The notes: generated by a model from the letters alone, not told the origin. Positions 25,562-34,435 are shown, counted from the first letter of the stretch. The stretch is 64,000 bases of DNA from DATEUP01 sp041485285 (GCA_041485285.1 JBGPJF010000001.1:84329-148328); one strand, 5' to 3'. A program made the numbers and translations.

Positions 25562-26176
25562 TTAAGGACGATAGCCCTCGGGGTACCCCTGGTGGATCGT
25601 GACTTCCGGCAGTTTCGTGCGGATCACAGCGTGCACCTCCTCGAGGACCTTGATGCACTCGGCTTCCGTGTACCCGAAGTAGGTCGCAAGGTCCCTTTCG
25701 CGAATGTGGTGAGGCTGCTTGCGGTGGTCCTCCAAGCGCACCACGTATCGGACCTGGCGGCCGAGCGTGCTGCCTCCCCCCCGCGGGAACTCGAGCGCGT
25801 ACACTGCGCGGACGTCCGCCCATCGGACGAAGGGATCCCAACCCCGCTTGTAGTGAATGACGGGTACGAACCCATTCGCGTAGAGGCCCCACAATCGGTG
25901 CTCGGCAAACGCTGTCCGCCAGTAACCGTAAGGGCCTGCGATCATGGCCAAGAAGCCCCCGAAGACCAAGTACGAACCAGCCCGGGAGGGCAGGCCACTC
26001 CAAAACAGGCCCCCCAAGAAAACCAGGAGACCGATCCACGGGAGCGCCACGAGCGCCCGCTTCTCCCTCCTGCGGCGTCCATCAAAAAAACGCAAGTGCG
26101 CCTCGTCCGCAGCGAGGATCGTGGCGCCCCACGAAGGGTCGGGCGCCTTCATTTTGACGTTCTTGATGCCAGCCAT
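25562..26176 (-). CDS. Two-TM membrane protein, PH-like cytoplasmic part
   Basis: 204 residues, not recognised. A basic patch (FFDGRRRREKRALV) precedes two hydrophobic helices at about 42-62 and 66-84 (VALPWIGLLVFLGGLFW; LVFGGFLAMIAGPYGYW). The remaining 120 residues look like a soluble beta-rich domain: LWGLYANGFVPVIHYKRGWD, VRWADVRAVYALE, YVVRLEDHRKQ, ending in a helix (IKVLEEVHAVIRTKL). Two helices followed by a strand-rich domain is the plan of bacterial PH-domain membrane proteins; that is only a resemblance. The neighbour at 26225 has the same plan. Start ATG at 26176, 48 bases after that gene's stop, same strand. Confidence 0.7.
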   Translation of the reverse strand: MAGIKNVKMKAPDPSWGATILAADEAHLRFFDGRRRREKRALVALPWIGLLVFLGGLFWSGLPSRAGSYLVFGGFLAMIAGPYGYWRTAFAEHRLWGLYANGFVPVIHYKRGWDPFVRWADVRAVYALEFPRGGGSTLGRQVRYVVRLEDHRKQPHHIRERDLATYFGYTEAECIKVLEEVHAVIRTKLPEVTIHQGYPEGYRP

Positions 26177-26224
26177 CCGGACGGTCGCCCCTTCGAATCG
26201 AGGCCCGCGTCTTGTACGCGTTGG

Positions 26225-26824
26225 TCAATCCTCGGCATCTTCCGCCGCTTGCCCCTCGAGGATGCCAACACTCTTGAGCGCCCCCACGAACCCGTCGAGG
26301 ATCTCCGTTTGCTCCTCCGCGGTCAGATCCACCGCCCCAATCGCGTTCGACACCACCCCGCCTTGCCCCGTGCCGCTCCACACGATCACGGCCCGGCCTT
26401 CGGGCTTGCGCATGTCCTCGTAGCGCTTGATCCGCCCGAGCTTCAGCGTGACCGGAGGGCCCAAGCTCGAGAGACCGGGCGCACTTTCGAAGCTCGCTGG
26501 AAGCAGGACGGCGTTTTTCCTCACGGCGAAGTGGACCTCACCCATCTGCCGGGCGGAGCTGATTCCCCACAGGAACCCGATGAGGAGCGCGACGCCGAGG
26601 ACCCCGATGCCGGCCCGGAAGGTCGCTTCGAAGTCCGGCCCCACGGCCGCGACAAGGAGCACCGCAAGCGCAAGGAGCGCGAGCACCTGCGCTTGCCCGC
26701 TCGCTCTGCGCTTCGCTTTTTGGGCCCGTTCCCTCACAAACTTCGGCGGGCTCCACACCACTTCGCCGAGCCCGTGCGGCTCAGGCGGCGGGTCGACGGC
26801 CGGCGTGTCTTCCACTTGCTTCAC
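26225..26824 (-). CDS. Two-TM membrane protein, second of three-gene cluster
   Basis: 199 residues, not recognised. A cytoplasmic proline- and lysine-rich N-terminus (1-45) leads to two helices at about 46-64 and 71-90 (VLALLALAVLLVAAVG; AGIGVLGVALLIGFLWGI), then a soluble part with VHFAVRKNAVLLPASFE, VTLKLGRIKRYEDM, AVIVWSGTGQGG and a C-terminal helix (EEQTEILDGFVGALKSVG). The order copies that of 25562-26176, so both may carry PH-like domains. GTG at 26824 overlaps the stop of the upstream gene in a GTGA, so translation is coupled to 26821-27711. Confidence 0.7.
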   Translation of the reverse strand: MKQVEDTPAVDPPPEPHGLGEVVWSPPKFVRERAQKAKRRASGQAQVLALLALAVLLVAAVGPDFEATFRAGIGVLGVALLIGFLWGISSARQMGEVHFAVRKNAVLLPASFESAPGLSSLGPPVTLKLGRIKRYEDMRKPEGRAVIVWSGTGQGGVVSNAIGAVDLTAEEQTEILDGFVGALKSVGILEGQAAEDAED

Positions 26825-27711
26825 GACTCGCCTTCGTATTTGTCATCCGTGTAGCAATAATAGCGGTTATACTCGGAAACCCATTCCATCGTGCGGCCGC
26901 AGCTGCAGATCGGCGCGCCCTGCGGCTGCTGGTACTGGGTGCCAATGTCGCCCGCCGCCGGTCCTGCCGCCGCTGGCTCGGGGGCCGCCTGCGGCTCCGC
27001 TTGCGCGTAGGCGTAGTCCATTTGCTGCGTCGAAGGCTGCGCGTAGTACCCCGCGCTCGGCTGGGGCGCGTACGAGGGAGCCGGGGCCGGCGCGGGGGCA
27101 AACAGCGAGGTGTATTCAGCCTTGCGCTGGGCCTCCAGCGCCGCGGCGTCGACCAACGGACCCGAAGGGACGACCTGCGGTGGCGGCGGCGGCGCGGGGG
27201 CCGCGCCCAGCAGGCCGAACATGGTGAACGATTCGGTCGCGTGCGCGCGCCAGATGAAGAGTTCGAGGAGGCCGCCCACGGCGAGCCCCGGCAGGATCCC
27301 CGTGATGCCCGCGATGAACGACCACTTCTTCACGACATCGACCTTGTCGTCGTCGAGCGCCTTGCGGATAAAGAGGAACCCGATTGCGCCCGTGGCAAAG
27401 CCGAGCCCGCCCACCACCATCAACAGGATGGACGTCGTGAGCTTTGCCGAAATCTTGGCCGGCGTCCAGCGGGTCTGGTCGGGGACATTTCCGAAGTGCG
27501 AACTCAGCCACTGCCAGTCCTGGTACACGAGAATCGCGTAGATCAGCGACACCGCGCCGATGCCGATGCAAAGGCCCGCGGCGCCCAGGTTCAGCCGCTT
27601 TGACCAGTCGTACCTGCGGCGCAGGTACTCGAAGTCCGCGATGGATTGACCCCCGTTCCACAGATGCGCCTGGCTTACAGGCGACTTTAGGAGCCATTTC
27701 AGCGTCCCCAC
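26821..27711 (-). CDS. Multi-TM membrane protein with Pro-rich linker and Cys motif
   Basis: 296 residues, not recognised. Four hydrophobic helices lie at about 43-66, 92-115, 130-150 and 155-165. A proline/alanine/tyrosine-rich linker (about 175-265) then leads to a C-terminal cysteine motif, ICSCGRTMEWVSEYNRYYCY. This tail resembles short zinc ribbons found at the ends of many Thermoplasmatota membrane proteins, but the fourth cysteine is replaced (CYTDD), so metal binding is uncertain. GTG at 27711 is used; no other start occurs near the first helix. It is the first gene of the cluster and is divergent from mevalonate kinase. The three proteins probably work together in the membrane, by inference from coupling. 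Confidence 0.7.
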   Translation of the reverse strand: MGTLKWLLKSPVSQAHLWNGGQSIADFEYLRRRYDWSKRLNLGAAGLCIGIGAVSLIYAILVYQDWQWLSSHFGNVPDQTRWTPAKISAKLTTSILLMVVGGLGFATGAIGFLFIRKALDDDKVDVVKKWSFIAGITGILPGLAVGGLLELFIWRAHATESFTMFGLLGAAPAPPPPPQVVPSGPLVDAAALEAQRKAEYTSLFAPAPAPAPSYAPQPSAGYYAQPSTQQMDYAYAQAEPQAAPEPAAAGPAAGDIGTQYQQPQGAPICSCGRTMEWVSEYNRYYCYTDDKYEGES

Positions 27712-27712
27712 C

Positions 27713-27720
27713 GTATATAA
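27713..27720 (+). promoter_or_regulatory. TATA box in the mvk divergent promoter
   Basis: GTATATAA is the clearest TATA box of the window. On the plus strand it would start a transcript near 27740, leaving a roughly 70-base leader with GGGTGATGGGCC just before the mvk GTG at 27813. A separate ATTTAG on the minus strand near 27742 may serve the divergent membrane gene. Confidence 0.55.
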
Positions 27721-27812
27721 CCGTTTAGGATTGCACGACTAAATGTTCGGAGCCAGACGTGCTGGCCGACGCCGCGCGAAACTTCAAGACGGCGGCGGCC
27801 GGGTGATGGGCC

Positions 27813-28754
27813 GTGGTAAGCGCTGCCGCCGCGCGCGCGCCCGGCAAAGCGATCCTGTTCGGCGAGCACGCGGTCGTTTTCGGCGAGGGGGCCATCGCCG
27901 CAGCCCTCACCCTGTACTTCGAAACCCGCGTGAAAGTCGGCAAGGGCGAGTCGAGCCGCGTGGACGGCCGCCCGCTCGACCGCCGGCACCACGCGTACTT
28001 CCAGGAGGCGCTGAAGCGCGCGTGGGGCGACCGCGGGCCGCTCGAGCTTTCGACGACTTCGTCGGTGCCAAGTTCCTCGGGGCTCGGCTCGAGCGCGGCG
28101 CTCACCGTGTCGGCGGTCGCCGCGCTGCGCGCGCTGCGGGGGAAGATGGACCAGGAGGAGGTTGCGCGCACCTCGTTCGAAGTCGAGTACGCGGTCCAGG
28201 GCCGAGCATCGCCCACCGACACGTCGACGGCCGCCCACGGCCGCTGCGTCTACATCGCCAAGCAGGCCGGGGCGGGGCACCTGTGGACGCTCGAGAAGGG
28301 CGGCAATCGCTGGTGTGTGCACGACCTCGCGTTCCCGCCGCTGCAGTTCGTCGTCGGGTACACCGGGAAGAAGGGGAACACCGGCGAGCTTGTCGAGAAG
28401 GTCCGCAAGCTCGCCGAGACCGACAAGTCCGCCCGCGCAAGGATAAGCGAGATCGGCGCGCTCGTTGAGGAGGCCCGCGGCGTGCTCGCCGCCGGCGACG
28501 CGCGCGCGGTCGGGAAACTGATGGACCGCAACCATGAGCACCTCAAGGCGCTCGGCGTGTCCTCCCCCGAACTCGAAGCGCTCGTCGCCGCCGCGCGCCC
28601 CCACGCCTTCGGCGCGAAGCTCACGGGCGCAGGTGGGGGCGGCTGTATGATCGCCGTCACCGACAAGCCCGAGGCCTGCGCGCGCGCCATCGAGGCGGCC
28701 GGCGGCAAGCCGTACCGCGCCGAAATCGACCCCGGCGGCGTCATACTCGTCTGA
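27813..28754 (+). CDS. mvk: Mevalonate kinase (GHMP family)
   Basis: Phosphorylates mevalonate at the 5 position in the route to isopentenyl diphosphate, hence to archaeal ether lipids. 313 residues, a normal archaeal length. Signatures: substrate and start motif APGKAILFGEHAVVFGEGAI (8-27), the GHMP ATP loop SSVPSSSGLGSSAALTVS (82-99), catalytic aspartate region GRASPTDTSTAAHG, and the C-terminal KLTGAGGGGCMIAVT. GTG at 27813 follows GGTGAT at SD distance. The short PTDTST form is that of mevalonate kinase rather than of mevalonate-3-kinase or phosphomevalonate decarboxylase. Single gene between divergent and downstream promoters. Confidence 0.93.
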   Translation: MVSAAAARAPGKAILFGEHAVVFGEGAIAAALTLYFETRVKVGKGESSRVDGRPLDRRHHAYFQEALKRAWGDRGPLELSTTSSVPSSSGLGSSAALTVSAVAALRALRGKMDQEEVARTSFEVEYAVQGRASPTDTSTAAHGRCVYIAKQAGAGHLWTLEKGGNRWCVHDLAFPPLQFVVGYTGKKGNTGELVEKVRKLAETDKSARARISEIGALVEEARGVLAAGDARAVGKLMDRNHEHLKALGVSSPELEALVAAARPHAFGAKLTGAGGGGCMIAVTDKPEACARAIEAAGGKPYRAEIDPGGVILV

Positions 28755-28851
28755 CGATCCAGCGCTGGCCAGCTCCAAGTCGCAAGGTTAACTACCGCGT
28801 TAGCCTTAAGAGGCGAGCGCGGGCCATTTGACGTGGCCGGAGGCTCCCCCT

Positions 28852-29418
28852 ATGTTTGAACCGAAGGTCACCCTTGACCAGGCCAGCTTCCGCGCTCTGG
28901 CCTCCGAGACGCGCATCGCCATCCTGCGCGCGCTCTCCGAGCACCAGATGACGCTCACCGAACTCGCCGAGCGGCTCCAGATCTCCAAGCCCGGCGTCAT
29001 GAAGCATCTGGAGCTCCTGCAGGAAGCCGGCCTCGTGCTGCGCGAAGACGCGGAGCGGAAATGGATTTACTACCGGCTCACCACGAAGGGCGAACGCATC
29101 CTCGACCCCGAGCGGACCCGCATCGCGCTTGCGCTCGGGTTCTCGCTGGTTACGGCGGCCGCGGGCGCAGGGATCACCGCGCTCGTGTCGGCGACCCGAG
29201 CGCCCGGCGCCACGCCCATCCTTGGACCCGCGATTGTCTTCGACGCCTTCACCATCTTGCCCATTGCCGTCCTCGGCATCGGAGCCATCGCGAGCCTCGC
29301 CTCGTTCATCGCATGGCGCAGGCGCCCGCGCGCAACGGACCAGGAGATCCTCGCGCGGCTCGGCAACCTCGCCGAGGAATCCCCGCAGGCCGCGCCCGCC
29401 GCCGGCACCCCGCCGTAG
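28852..29418 (+). CDS. Membrane-linked ArsR-like winged-helix regulator
   Basis: 188 residues. Residues 8-90 are an ArsR-type winged HTH: LASETRIAILRALSEHQMTL, ISKPGVMKHLELLQEAGLV, then the wing RKWIYYRLTTKGERIL. Residues about 98-118 and 128-155 are two hydrophobic helices (LGFSLVTAAAGAGITALVS; FDAFTILPIAVLGIGAIASLASF), followed by a short charged tail. A DNA-binding domain fixed to the membrane is uncommon but recurrent in archaea. ATG at 28852 has GGAGG nine bases before it and a CCTTAAGAG box further up. It is followed after 77 bases by an ABC exporter on the same strand, which may be its target. Confidence 0.85.
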   Translation: MFEPKVTLDQASFRALASETRIAILRALSEHQMTLTELAERLQISKPGVMKHLELLQEAGLVLREDAERKWIYYRLTTKGERILDPERTRIALALGFSLVTAAAGAGITALVSATRAPGATPILGPAIVFDAFTILPIAVLGIGAIASLASFIAWRRRPRATDQEILARLGNLAEESPQAAPAAGTPP

Positions 29419-29495
29419 CGGGCGCCGCCAGGCGCCGCCACACGCGGCGAGCCTAACGAGCCAATCATTATCTTCGGCCCCCAGGCTTGACGGCC

Positions 29496-30257
29496 GTGGC
29501 CGAAGCCAGCCTGGCCATCCCCGACCCCATCATTTCCGTGAGCGGGCTGTCGAAGTCCTACCGCGACTCCCCCGCCCTCGAGAACGTGTCGTTCGACGTG
29601 CCCAAAGGCGCGTTCTTCGGCTGCTTTGGCCCGAACGGCGCCGGCAAGTCCACCCTCACACGCATCCTCATCGGCCAGCTCGAGCCCACCGCCGGCACCT
29701 GCCGCGTCCTCGGCCTTACCCCCGGCAAGGATTCGCTCCCCCTCAAGCGCAACGTCGGCATCGTCCCCGAGTCCGAGTCGCCCCCCTCCTTCCTCACCGC
29801 CGTCGAATACCTCGAATTCGTCTGCCGCCTGCGCGGCCTCCCCGACGGCGCCGTGCGCATCTCGAAATGGATGGAGTACTTCGACATGGCTGACAAGCAG
29901 GACACCCTCTGCAAAGACATGTCCAAGGGCACCCGCCAGAAACTCATGCTCGCCTCCGCGTTCATCCACCGCCCCCCCCTCCTCTTCCTCGATGAGCCGT
30001 TCCTCAACCTCGACCCCATCTACCAGCGGCGCGTCCGCGACTTCCTCGCCGACTTCGTAAGAGCCGGCGGCACGATCTTCATGTGCTCCCACATCCTCGA
30101 AATCGCCGACAAGGTCTGCACCCACGCCGTCGTCCTCGACCGCGGCAAGGTGCTCGCACAAGGCCCCATCGCCTCCTTCCGCAAGAACGGCCACGACCTC
30201 GCCGACACCTTCCTCGACATCCTCGAGCACAAGGAGGGGCCGCCACGGGCCGCCTGA
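29496..30257 (+). CDS. ABC transporter ATP-binding protein
   Basis: ATPase of 253 residues driving the ABC-2 type permease encoded next. Walker A FGPNGAGKSTLTRI, signature region MSKGTRQKLMLASA (SKGTRQK rather than LSGGQ), Walker B PLLFLDEPFLNLDP, and the switch histidine in MCSHILEI. The Q-loop position reads IVPESES, with glutamate where glutamine is common, a variant seen in exporters of this class. GTG at 29496 lies 27 bases after ATCATTATC, so a leaderless start is preferred to the TTG at 29487. Substrate unknown. Confidence 0.93.
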   Translation: MAEASLAIPDPIISVSGLSKSYRDSPALENVSFDVPKGAFFGCFGPNGAGKSTLTRILIGQLEPTAGTCRVLGLTPGKDSLPLKRNVGIVPESESPPSFLTAVEYLEFVCRLRGLPDGAVRISKWMEYFDMADKQDTLCKDMSKGTRQKLMLASAFIHRPPLLFLDEPFLNLDPIYQRRVRDFLADFVRAGGTIFMCSHILEIADKVCTHAVVLDRGKVLAQGPIASFRKNGHDLADTFLDILEHKEGPPRAA

Positions 30258-30283
30258 AAGACTACGCCTACATCATCACCCTG

Positions 30284-31702
30284 ATGATGCGCGAGGAAGC
30301 GCGCTTCCAGTCCAACTTCACCTCCAAGCTCTCGTTCTACGAGTTCCCCCTCGTCCTCATGGGCTTCGCGTTCCTTGCCGGCTACTTCTACGAGGAACTC
30401 ATCCGCACGACCCCCCTCCAGCAGCTGCTCATCACCCTCCACTTCTCCATGCTCCTCTACGGAGTCTCCACCGGCGCATTCGCCTTCCTCGGCAAGGAAA
30501 TCGTCGACCGGCGGTTCGGCAGCGTCAACTTCCTCCTCTCCGCCCCCATCACACAGCCCGTCCTGTTCCGCACCACCACTTCGGCGTTCTACCTCAAAGA
30601 CGCAATTTACTACTGGGCGTTCACGCTCACGCCCGTCGCCGTCGGGCTCGCGATTGCCCAGCCCTTCGCGCCCTACACGATGTCCTCGGTCCTCTTCCTG
30701 TGGCTCTCCGTTGTCCTCACGTTCTCGTACGGCCTTGCCCTCGCGTACGCGTTCTCCGCCCTCTACCTGCGCTCCCGCAAACTCTTTGCCGCGCTTGCCA
30801 TCGGCTTCATGGGCCTGCTCGCCGTCGCGGGGTTCACCGCCATCATCCCGCTTGGCGCCATCATCCCTTCCATCCAATTCCAGCTCACGAAGGAGCCGCT
30901 GCCGCTCATCGTCAGCGTCGTCGCCACGGTCCTCCTCTCGTGGGTCGCGACCTTTGCCGTGCAGGAAACCTTCGAGTCGAGCGAGACCCAATTCAAGGAG
31001 ACCTTCCTTGCGCGCACCGTGCGCTTCAAGGCGTTCGGCCGCTACGCGCCCCTGCTTGCCAAAGAGTGGACCGACCTCGAACGCTCCCACGCCCTCACCA
31101 AGATGGCGTTCTCCTTCGCCGTGCCCCTCGTGTTCCTCTCACTTTCGGTGTGGTTCCTCAACAACACGCTCGGCGTCTCGCTCAAGTTCGATACCGTGTT
31201 CTACGCCGGCAATGTCGGGTTCTTCGGGGTCATGATCTACTCGTGGCTCAACCACATCGACATCACAGAGTACTACGACACGCTGCCCGTCACGGTCCCC
31301 CGCCTCATCAAGGCGAAGCTCATCGTATTTTTCCTCGTCACGGCCGGGATTACCGCTTTCTTCGTCGTGCTCATGGCCTTCATCAACGGAGAGGTGTGGA
31401 AGCTCGCCGTCGCCCTGCCTGTTGCGTTCTCGACCTCGGCCTACACGGTCGTGGCCACCGCGTACCTCACCGGGCTGCGCACGAATACCGCGCTTCTGAA
31501 CGGCCCGGTGATTGCGCGCTTCGGCCTGCTTACCGTCCCGCCGCTGCTCGCCATCGCGTTCCTTTCGCTCGGCTACGACCTCTTCCCCTCCCTCGCGCTC
31601 CAGTGGATCGCGCTCGTCGTTGCGGGGATGGCCCTGCTCACGGTGCTCCTCTACGGCCTCATCGACGGTCGGTGGGTCAAGGCCACCTTCCAGCGGGCGT
31701 AG
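30284..31702 (+). CDS. ABC-2 type permease, 12-helix
   Basis: Membrane protein of about 472 residues with roughly twelve hydrophobic helices in two halves, separated by a charged loop (QETFESSETQFKETFLARTV, then RYAPLLAKEWTDLERS). The two halves each start with an amphipathic KEW- or MREEARFQ-like entry, suggesting an internal duplication. ATG at 30284 (MMREEARFQSN) is the first usable start after the ATPase stop, 26 bases away; the open frame reaching back to 30083 overlaps the ATPase and is spurious. Together with 29496-30257 it forms an exporter of unknown cargo, possibly controlled by the membrane-linked regulator upstream. Confidence 0.85.
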   Translation: MMREEARFQSNFTSKLSFYEFPLVLMGFAFLAGYFYEELIRTTPLQQLLITLHFSMLLYGVSTGAFAFLGKEIVDRRFGSVNFLLSAPITQPVLFRTTTSAFYLKDAIYYWAFTLTPVAVGLAIAQPFAPYTMSSVLFLWLSVVLTFSYGLALAYAFSALYLRSRKLFAALAIGFMGLLAVAGFTAIIPLGAIIPSIQFQLTKEPLPLIVSVVATVLLSWVATFAVQETFESSETQFKETFLARTVRFKAFGRYAPLLAKEWTDLERSHALTKMAFSFAVPLVFLSLSVWFLNNTLGVSLKFDTVFYAGNVGFFGVMIYSWLNHIDITEYYDTLPVTVPRLIKAKLIVFFLVTAGITAFFVVLMAFINGEVWKLAVALPVAFSTSAYTVVATAYLTGLRTNTALLNGPVIARFGLLTVPPLLAIAFLSLGYDLFPSLALQWIALVVAGMALLTVLLYGLIDGRWVKATFQRA

Positions 31703-31708
31703 GCAACC

Positions 31709-32869
31709 TCATCGGGGCGGATCTTGCCGCTTTGCCGGCGCCGGGGCGCTTGCCTCCTTCCGCTTTCGCACCCCTAGGACCGCAGCGCCCACGCCGACGC
31801 TGGCCAAGGCGACGGCGGCGACTGCGAGAGTCGGGCTGGCGCCGGCGACTGCGGGGACCGTCGAGCCGCCACCGCCGCCTCCGCCGCGCCCCATGCTTGG
31901 CGGGCAACCGTAGTTCAACGTCGGAGGCTGGAAGCTCCCGTTGACATGGCCCCAGCTGCCGTCGTCGCTGATCGCGCGCGCCTCTACCTTCAACTCGCGG
32001 GCGGTCGCTCCGCAGTAGTAGAAGAGGTCGAAGAGATCGCCGTTGTCGTAGGTGCGCGTGAACGTCCACTCCGCCCATGACGACCCGCCCCTCGCGAGCA
32101 AAACCGCAGGGTCGCCCTCCGACAGCGACTGTTCGAACCAGTAGTCCGAGAACTTCCAACGGCCCGCGTCGACCGTTATCCCAACCGCGTACAGGCCCAT
32201 GGAGACGCGAACCTCACCCACCGAGCCGGTCGTGGTCCCCTTTACGGTCAGGGTGTACTGCGACCCGGTCGTGGCCACCTCGAGCGAGCTGATCGATATC
32301 GTCGGCGCGCCAAAAGGGGTGGTCGCCGCGGCGATATCGTCGTCGGGCGCAAACTCAAAGTCGAGCGACAGCTCGCACCAGTCCTTGTAGTCGGAGAAAT
32401 CGTCCGAGTCGGTGTCGATGCCCGCCGACGCCTTCAGGCTCCACCCGTTCGAGGTCCCCGGAAAGGCAGCGGCGGGGGAGCGGAGGGTGAGCCAAGCACC
32501 GGACGTCTCATTTGCAAGCGAGACCGTTTTGCCCTGGCTGTTGCGGTAGGACCCCGACCCGTTGGTGAAGTAGAGGCTCTCCGCGTGGGCAGCTTCCGAC
32601 CCATACAGGATGAAGCCGTAGAACGCCTCTGCGTGGTCGGCGTCGATAGCGCCGGCGACCCTGAGGCCGAGGACGATGTCGGGGCCGTCGCGGCACGACC
32701 GCACCTCGACGATGTCGTAGTCGTCGTGGCCCCGTTCTTGGGCAGACGAGCTGAAGTTGTACACGTCGCCTGCATAGTCGAGTTGGCCCGCGACGGAGCC
32801 GGCCTGGCAGGGCGGAGCGGCCGACGCGCCCCCCGCAAGGAGCGCGAACGCGCCAAGGCAGGCCAACAC
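31709..32869 (-). CDS. Exported surface protein, paralog A
   Basis: 386 residues, function unknown. GTG at 32869 opens a signal peptide (ACLGAFALLAGGASA) that is short; no earlier start exists before an in-frame TAG, so a non-standard start is possible. Extracellular part about 18-345, with four cysteines, and segments AGQLDYAGDVYNF, DYDIVEVRSCRDGPDIVLGL that match paralog B (33135-34373) residue by residue. A glycine run precedes a membrane helix near 345-368, then a short basic tail (RKRKEASAPAPAKRQ). It is the copy belonging to the lyase remnant at 33008-33127. The two proteins resemble each other along their whole ectodomain, for example WFEQSLSEGD/YIEQTMAGGD. Confidence 0.8.
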   Translation of the reverse strand: MLACLGAFALLAGGASAAPPCQAGSVAGQLDYAGDVYNFSSSAQERGHDDYDIVEVRSCRDGPDIVLGLRVAGAIDADHAEAFYGFILYGSEAAHAESLYFTNGSGSYRNSQGKTVSLANETSGAWLTLRSPAAAFPGTSNGWSLKASAGIDTDSDDFSDYKDWCELSLDFEFAPDDDIAAATTPFGAPTISISSLEVATTGSQYTLTVKGTTTGSVGEVRVSMGLYAVGITVDAGRWKFSDYWFEQSLSEGDPAVLLARGGSSWAEWTFTRTYDNGDLFDLFYYCGATARELKVEARAISDDGSWGHVNGSFQPPTLNYGCPPSMGRGGGGGGGSTVPAVAGASPTLAVAAVALASVGVGAAVLGVRKRKEASAPAPAKRQDPPR

Positions 32870-33007
32870 CAGAGAGAAGGCAGCGGCGCGGATGGGGCTC
32901 CCCGTCCCCTACCTTCGACGCGGCCGCCTTAATGGTTCGGGTACTGTTGGGCGGGGAGTGAAGGCCCCTAGGCGCGCCTGCGGATGGCGACCGCCAGGGA
33001 CTGCGCC

Positions 33008-33127
33008 GTGGTCGTCCGCCTCGATGGATCGACCCGAACGCTCGAGGCGGTGGAGCGCGTGGCGCGCACGGGAGAGGGAGTCGCGCACGCGCCCGCGGCG
33101 GCGAAGGCCGTCGCGCGCTCGCGGGCC
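33008..33127 (+). pseudogene. Truncated 5' end of histidine ammonia-lyase
   Basis: Forty codons from a GTG that align without gaps to codons 1-40 of the intact lyase at 34492; 28 of 40 residues are identical by hand count (VVV, LEAVERVAR and AAKAVARSRA are shared). Homology stops at ARSRA, seven bases before the end of the surface gene at 33135. The frame stays open into the antisense of that gene, but no catalytic part exists. It is the scar of a tandem duplication of surface gene plus lyase start. Confidence 0.85.
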
Positions 33128-33134
33128 CCCTGCC

Positions 33135-34373
33135 CTACTTGGGCGGCGGCGGGGGCGGCGGCATCATGCCACCTCCCGGCGGCGGAGGTGGCAACATCCC
33201 CGGCGGTGTCCACGGCTGCGAAGGCGCGCCCATCGGCGGTAGCGGGGCTATGCCGGGCGTCATGCCCGGCGGCACCATGGGCGCCGCCGCGGCCTTCTTG
33301 CGCTTCATCAAGATGACCACCGCTACGACGGCCGCCAACACCACCAAGAGCACGATTCCGATCAGCGCGCCCGACCCGGCGTCCCCGCCCGACCCGGCCC
33401 CCGACCCCACCGTCGTCGGCTGGAACGTCTGGCTGCCGTGGCCCCACTTGCCGTCTTCGGCGATGACGCGCACCTCAATCTTCCCTTCGTGAAGCGTCAG
33501 GAAGTCGCCGAGGATGCCCTTCAGGCCCGACTCGGTGTAGTCGCGCGTGAACTTCCACTGCGCCCAGCTGCCGTTGACTTTCTCGAGCGCGACGGTGATG
33601 TCGCCCCCGGCCATGGTCTGCTCAATGTAGTAGTCGGAGTACGACCATTCGTTGGTGCCGAGCCCGGTCCTGCGCACGCCCATCGTCACGCGCAGCTCTG
33701 CAACTGCCCCCGACGTGGTCCCTTCGGCCACAACACGGTAGGTGTCCCCGGTCTTCGTCACGTTAATTTTGGTGACTGCGGCCGTGGGCGACGAGAAGGG
33801 CGTGTGCTCCAAGGAGAGGTCGGTGGAATCCGTGTACTCCTCACCCGTGTCGAGGGTGTCGGCGTCGAAGAGCTCAACAGTGCCCGTCCCGTCCGTGTTT
33901 TCGGTGGCCTCGATCTCAAGGTCCCACCCGCCTGTCCGGCTGCCGTATTGGACGTTCGGCACCCAAATGGTGAGCCACGCGCCGTCCGTGGTGTTCGTTG
34001 CGGTCATCCAGTGGAAGTTCACATCCTTGAAGCCCGCGCTGTGGTTGGAAAAGGAGACATGCAGCGTCTCGGGCCCCACCAGCACGAACGTGTAGTTCGA
34101 CTTCACGCTGTCATTGACAATCGTGCCCCCCACGCGCACCCCGAGGACGATGTTGGAGCCGTCCATGCAAGACGTTGTCTGGAGGATATCGTAATTCGCG
34201 TGCCCGGCCTCCTCCTTGTGCGTGGCCTTGTTCCACACATCGTCCACATAGTCGAGGTGGCCCGCCACCACATTCGAAGGGCAGGGGGCCGCGGCTTGGG
34301 CCGAGGCTCCAAGAAGGGCAAGGGTCGAAAGTCCAATGGCAGTCATCAGGAGAATTCGAATCGATAGGCGCAC
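33135..34373 (-). CDS. Exported surface protein, paralog B
   Basis: 412 residues, function unknown, paralog of 31709-32869. Signal peptide (RILLMTAIGLSTLALLGASAQA), ectodomain about 28-330 with two conserved cysteines near the front (APCPSNVVAGHLDY; TTSCMDGSNIVLGVRVGG), many NxS/T sites, one membrane helix near 335-357 (IGIVLLVVLAAVVAVVILMK), then a cytoplasmic tail rich in P, M and G ending in PPPPPPPK. The DY/DV and SNIVLGVRV motifs recall DOMON- or lectin-like exported archaeal domains, without a certain match. GTG at 34373; GGTTAAATGAG on the minus strand lies about 36 bases before it. Divergent from the lyase with a 118-base gap. Confidence 0.82.
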   Translation of the reverse strand: MRLSIRILLMTAIGLSTLALLGASAQAAAPCPSNVVAGHLDYVDDVWNKATHKEEAGHANYDILQTTSCMDGSNIVLGVRVGGTIVNDSVKSNYTFVLVGPETLHVSFSNHSAGFKDVNFHWMTATNTTDGAWLTIWVPNVQYGSRTGGWDLEIEATENTDGTGTVELFDADTLDTGEEYTDSTDLSLEHTPFSSPTAAVTKINVTKTGDTYRVVAEGTTSGAVAELRVTMGVRRTGLGTNEWSYSDYYIEQTMAGGDITVALEKVNGSWAQWKFTRDYTESGLKGILGDFLTLHEGKIEVRVIAEDGKWGHGSQTFQPTTVGSGAGSGGDAGSGALIGIVLLVVLAAVVAVVILMKRKKAAAAPMVPPGMTPGIAPLPPMGAPSQPWTPPGMLPPPPPGGGMMPPPPPPPK

Positions 34374-34435
34374 GAAGAGTCCTCGACGCCCGATCGCCCA
34401 TGGCTCATTTAACCGTTGTGACCGCCCACGAGAGA

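Noticed and set aside
33008..33316. The lyase remnant as a functional 112-residue gene
   Set aside because: Similarity to HutH ends at codon 40; the rest is the antisense of the surface gene's proline-rich tail, so a product would not be an enzyme.
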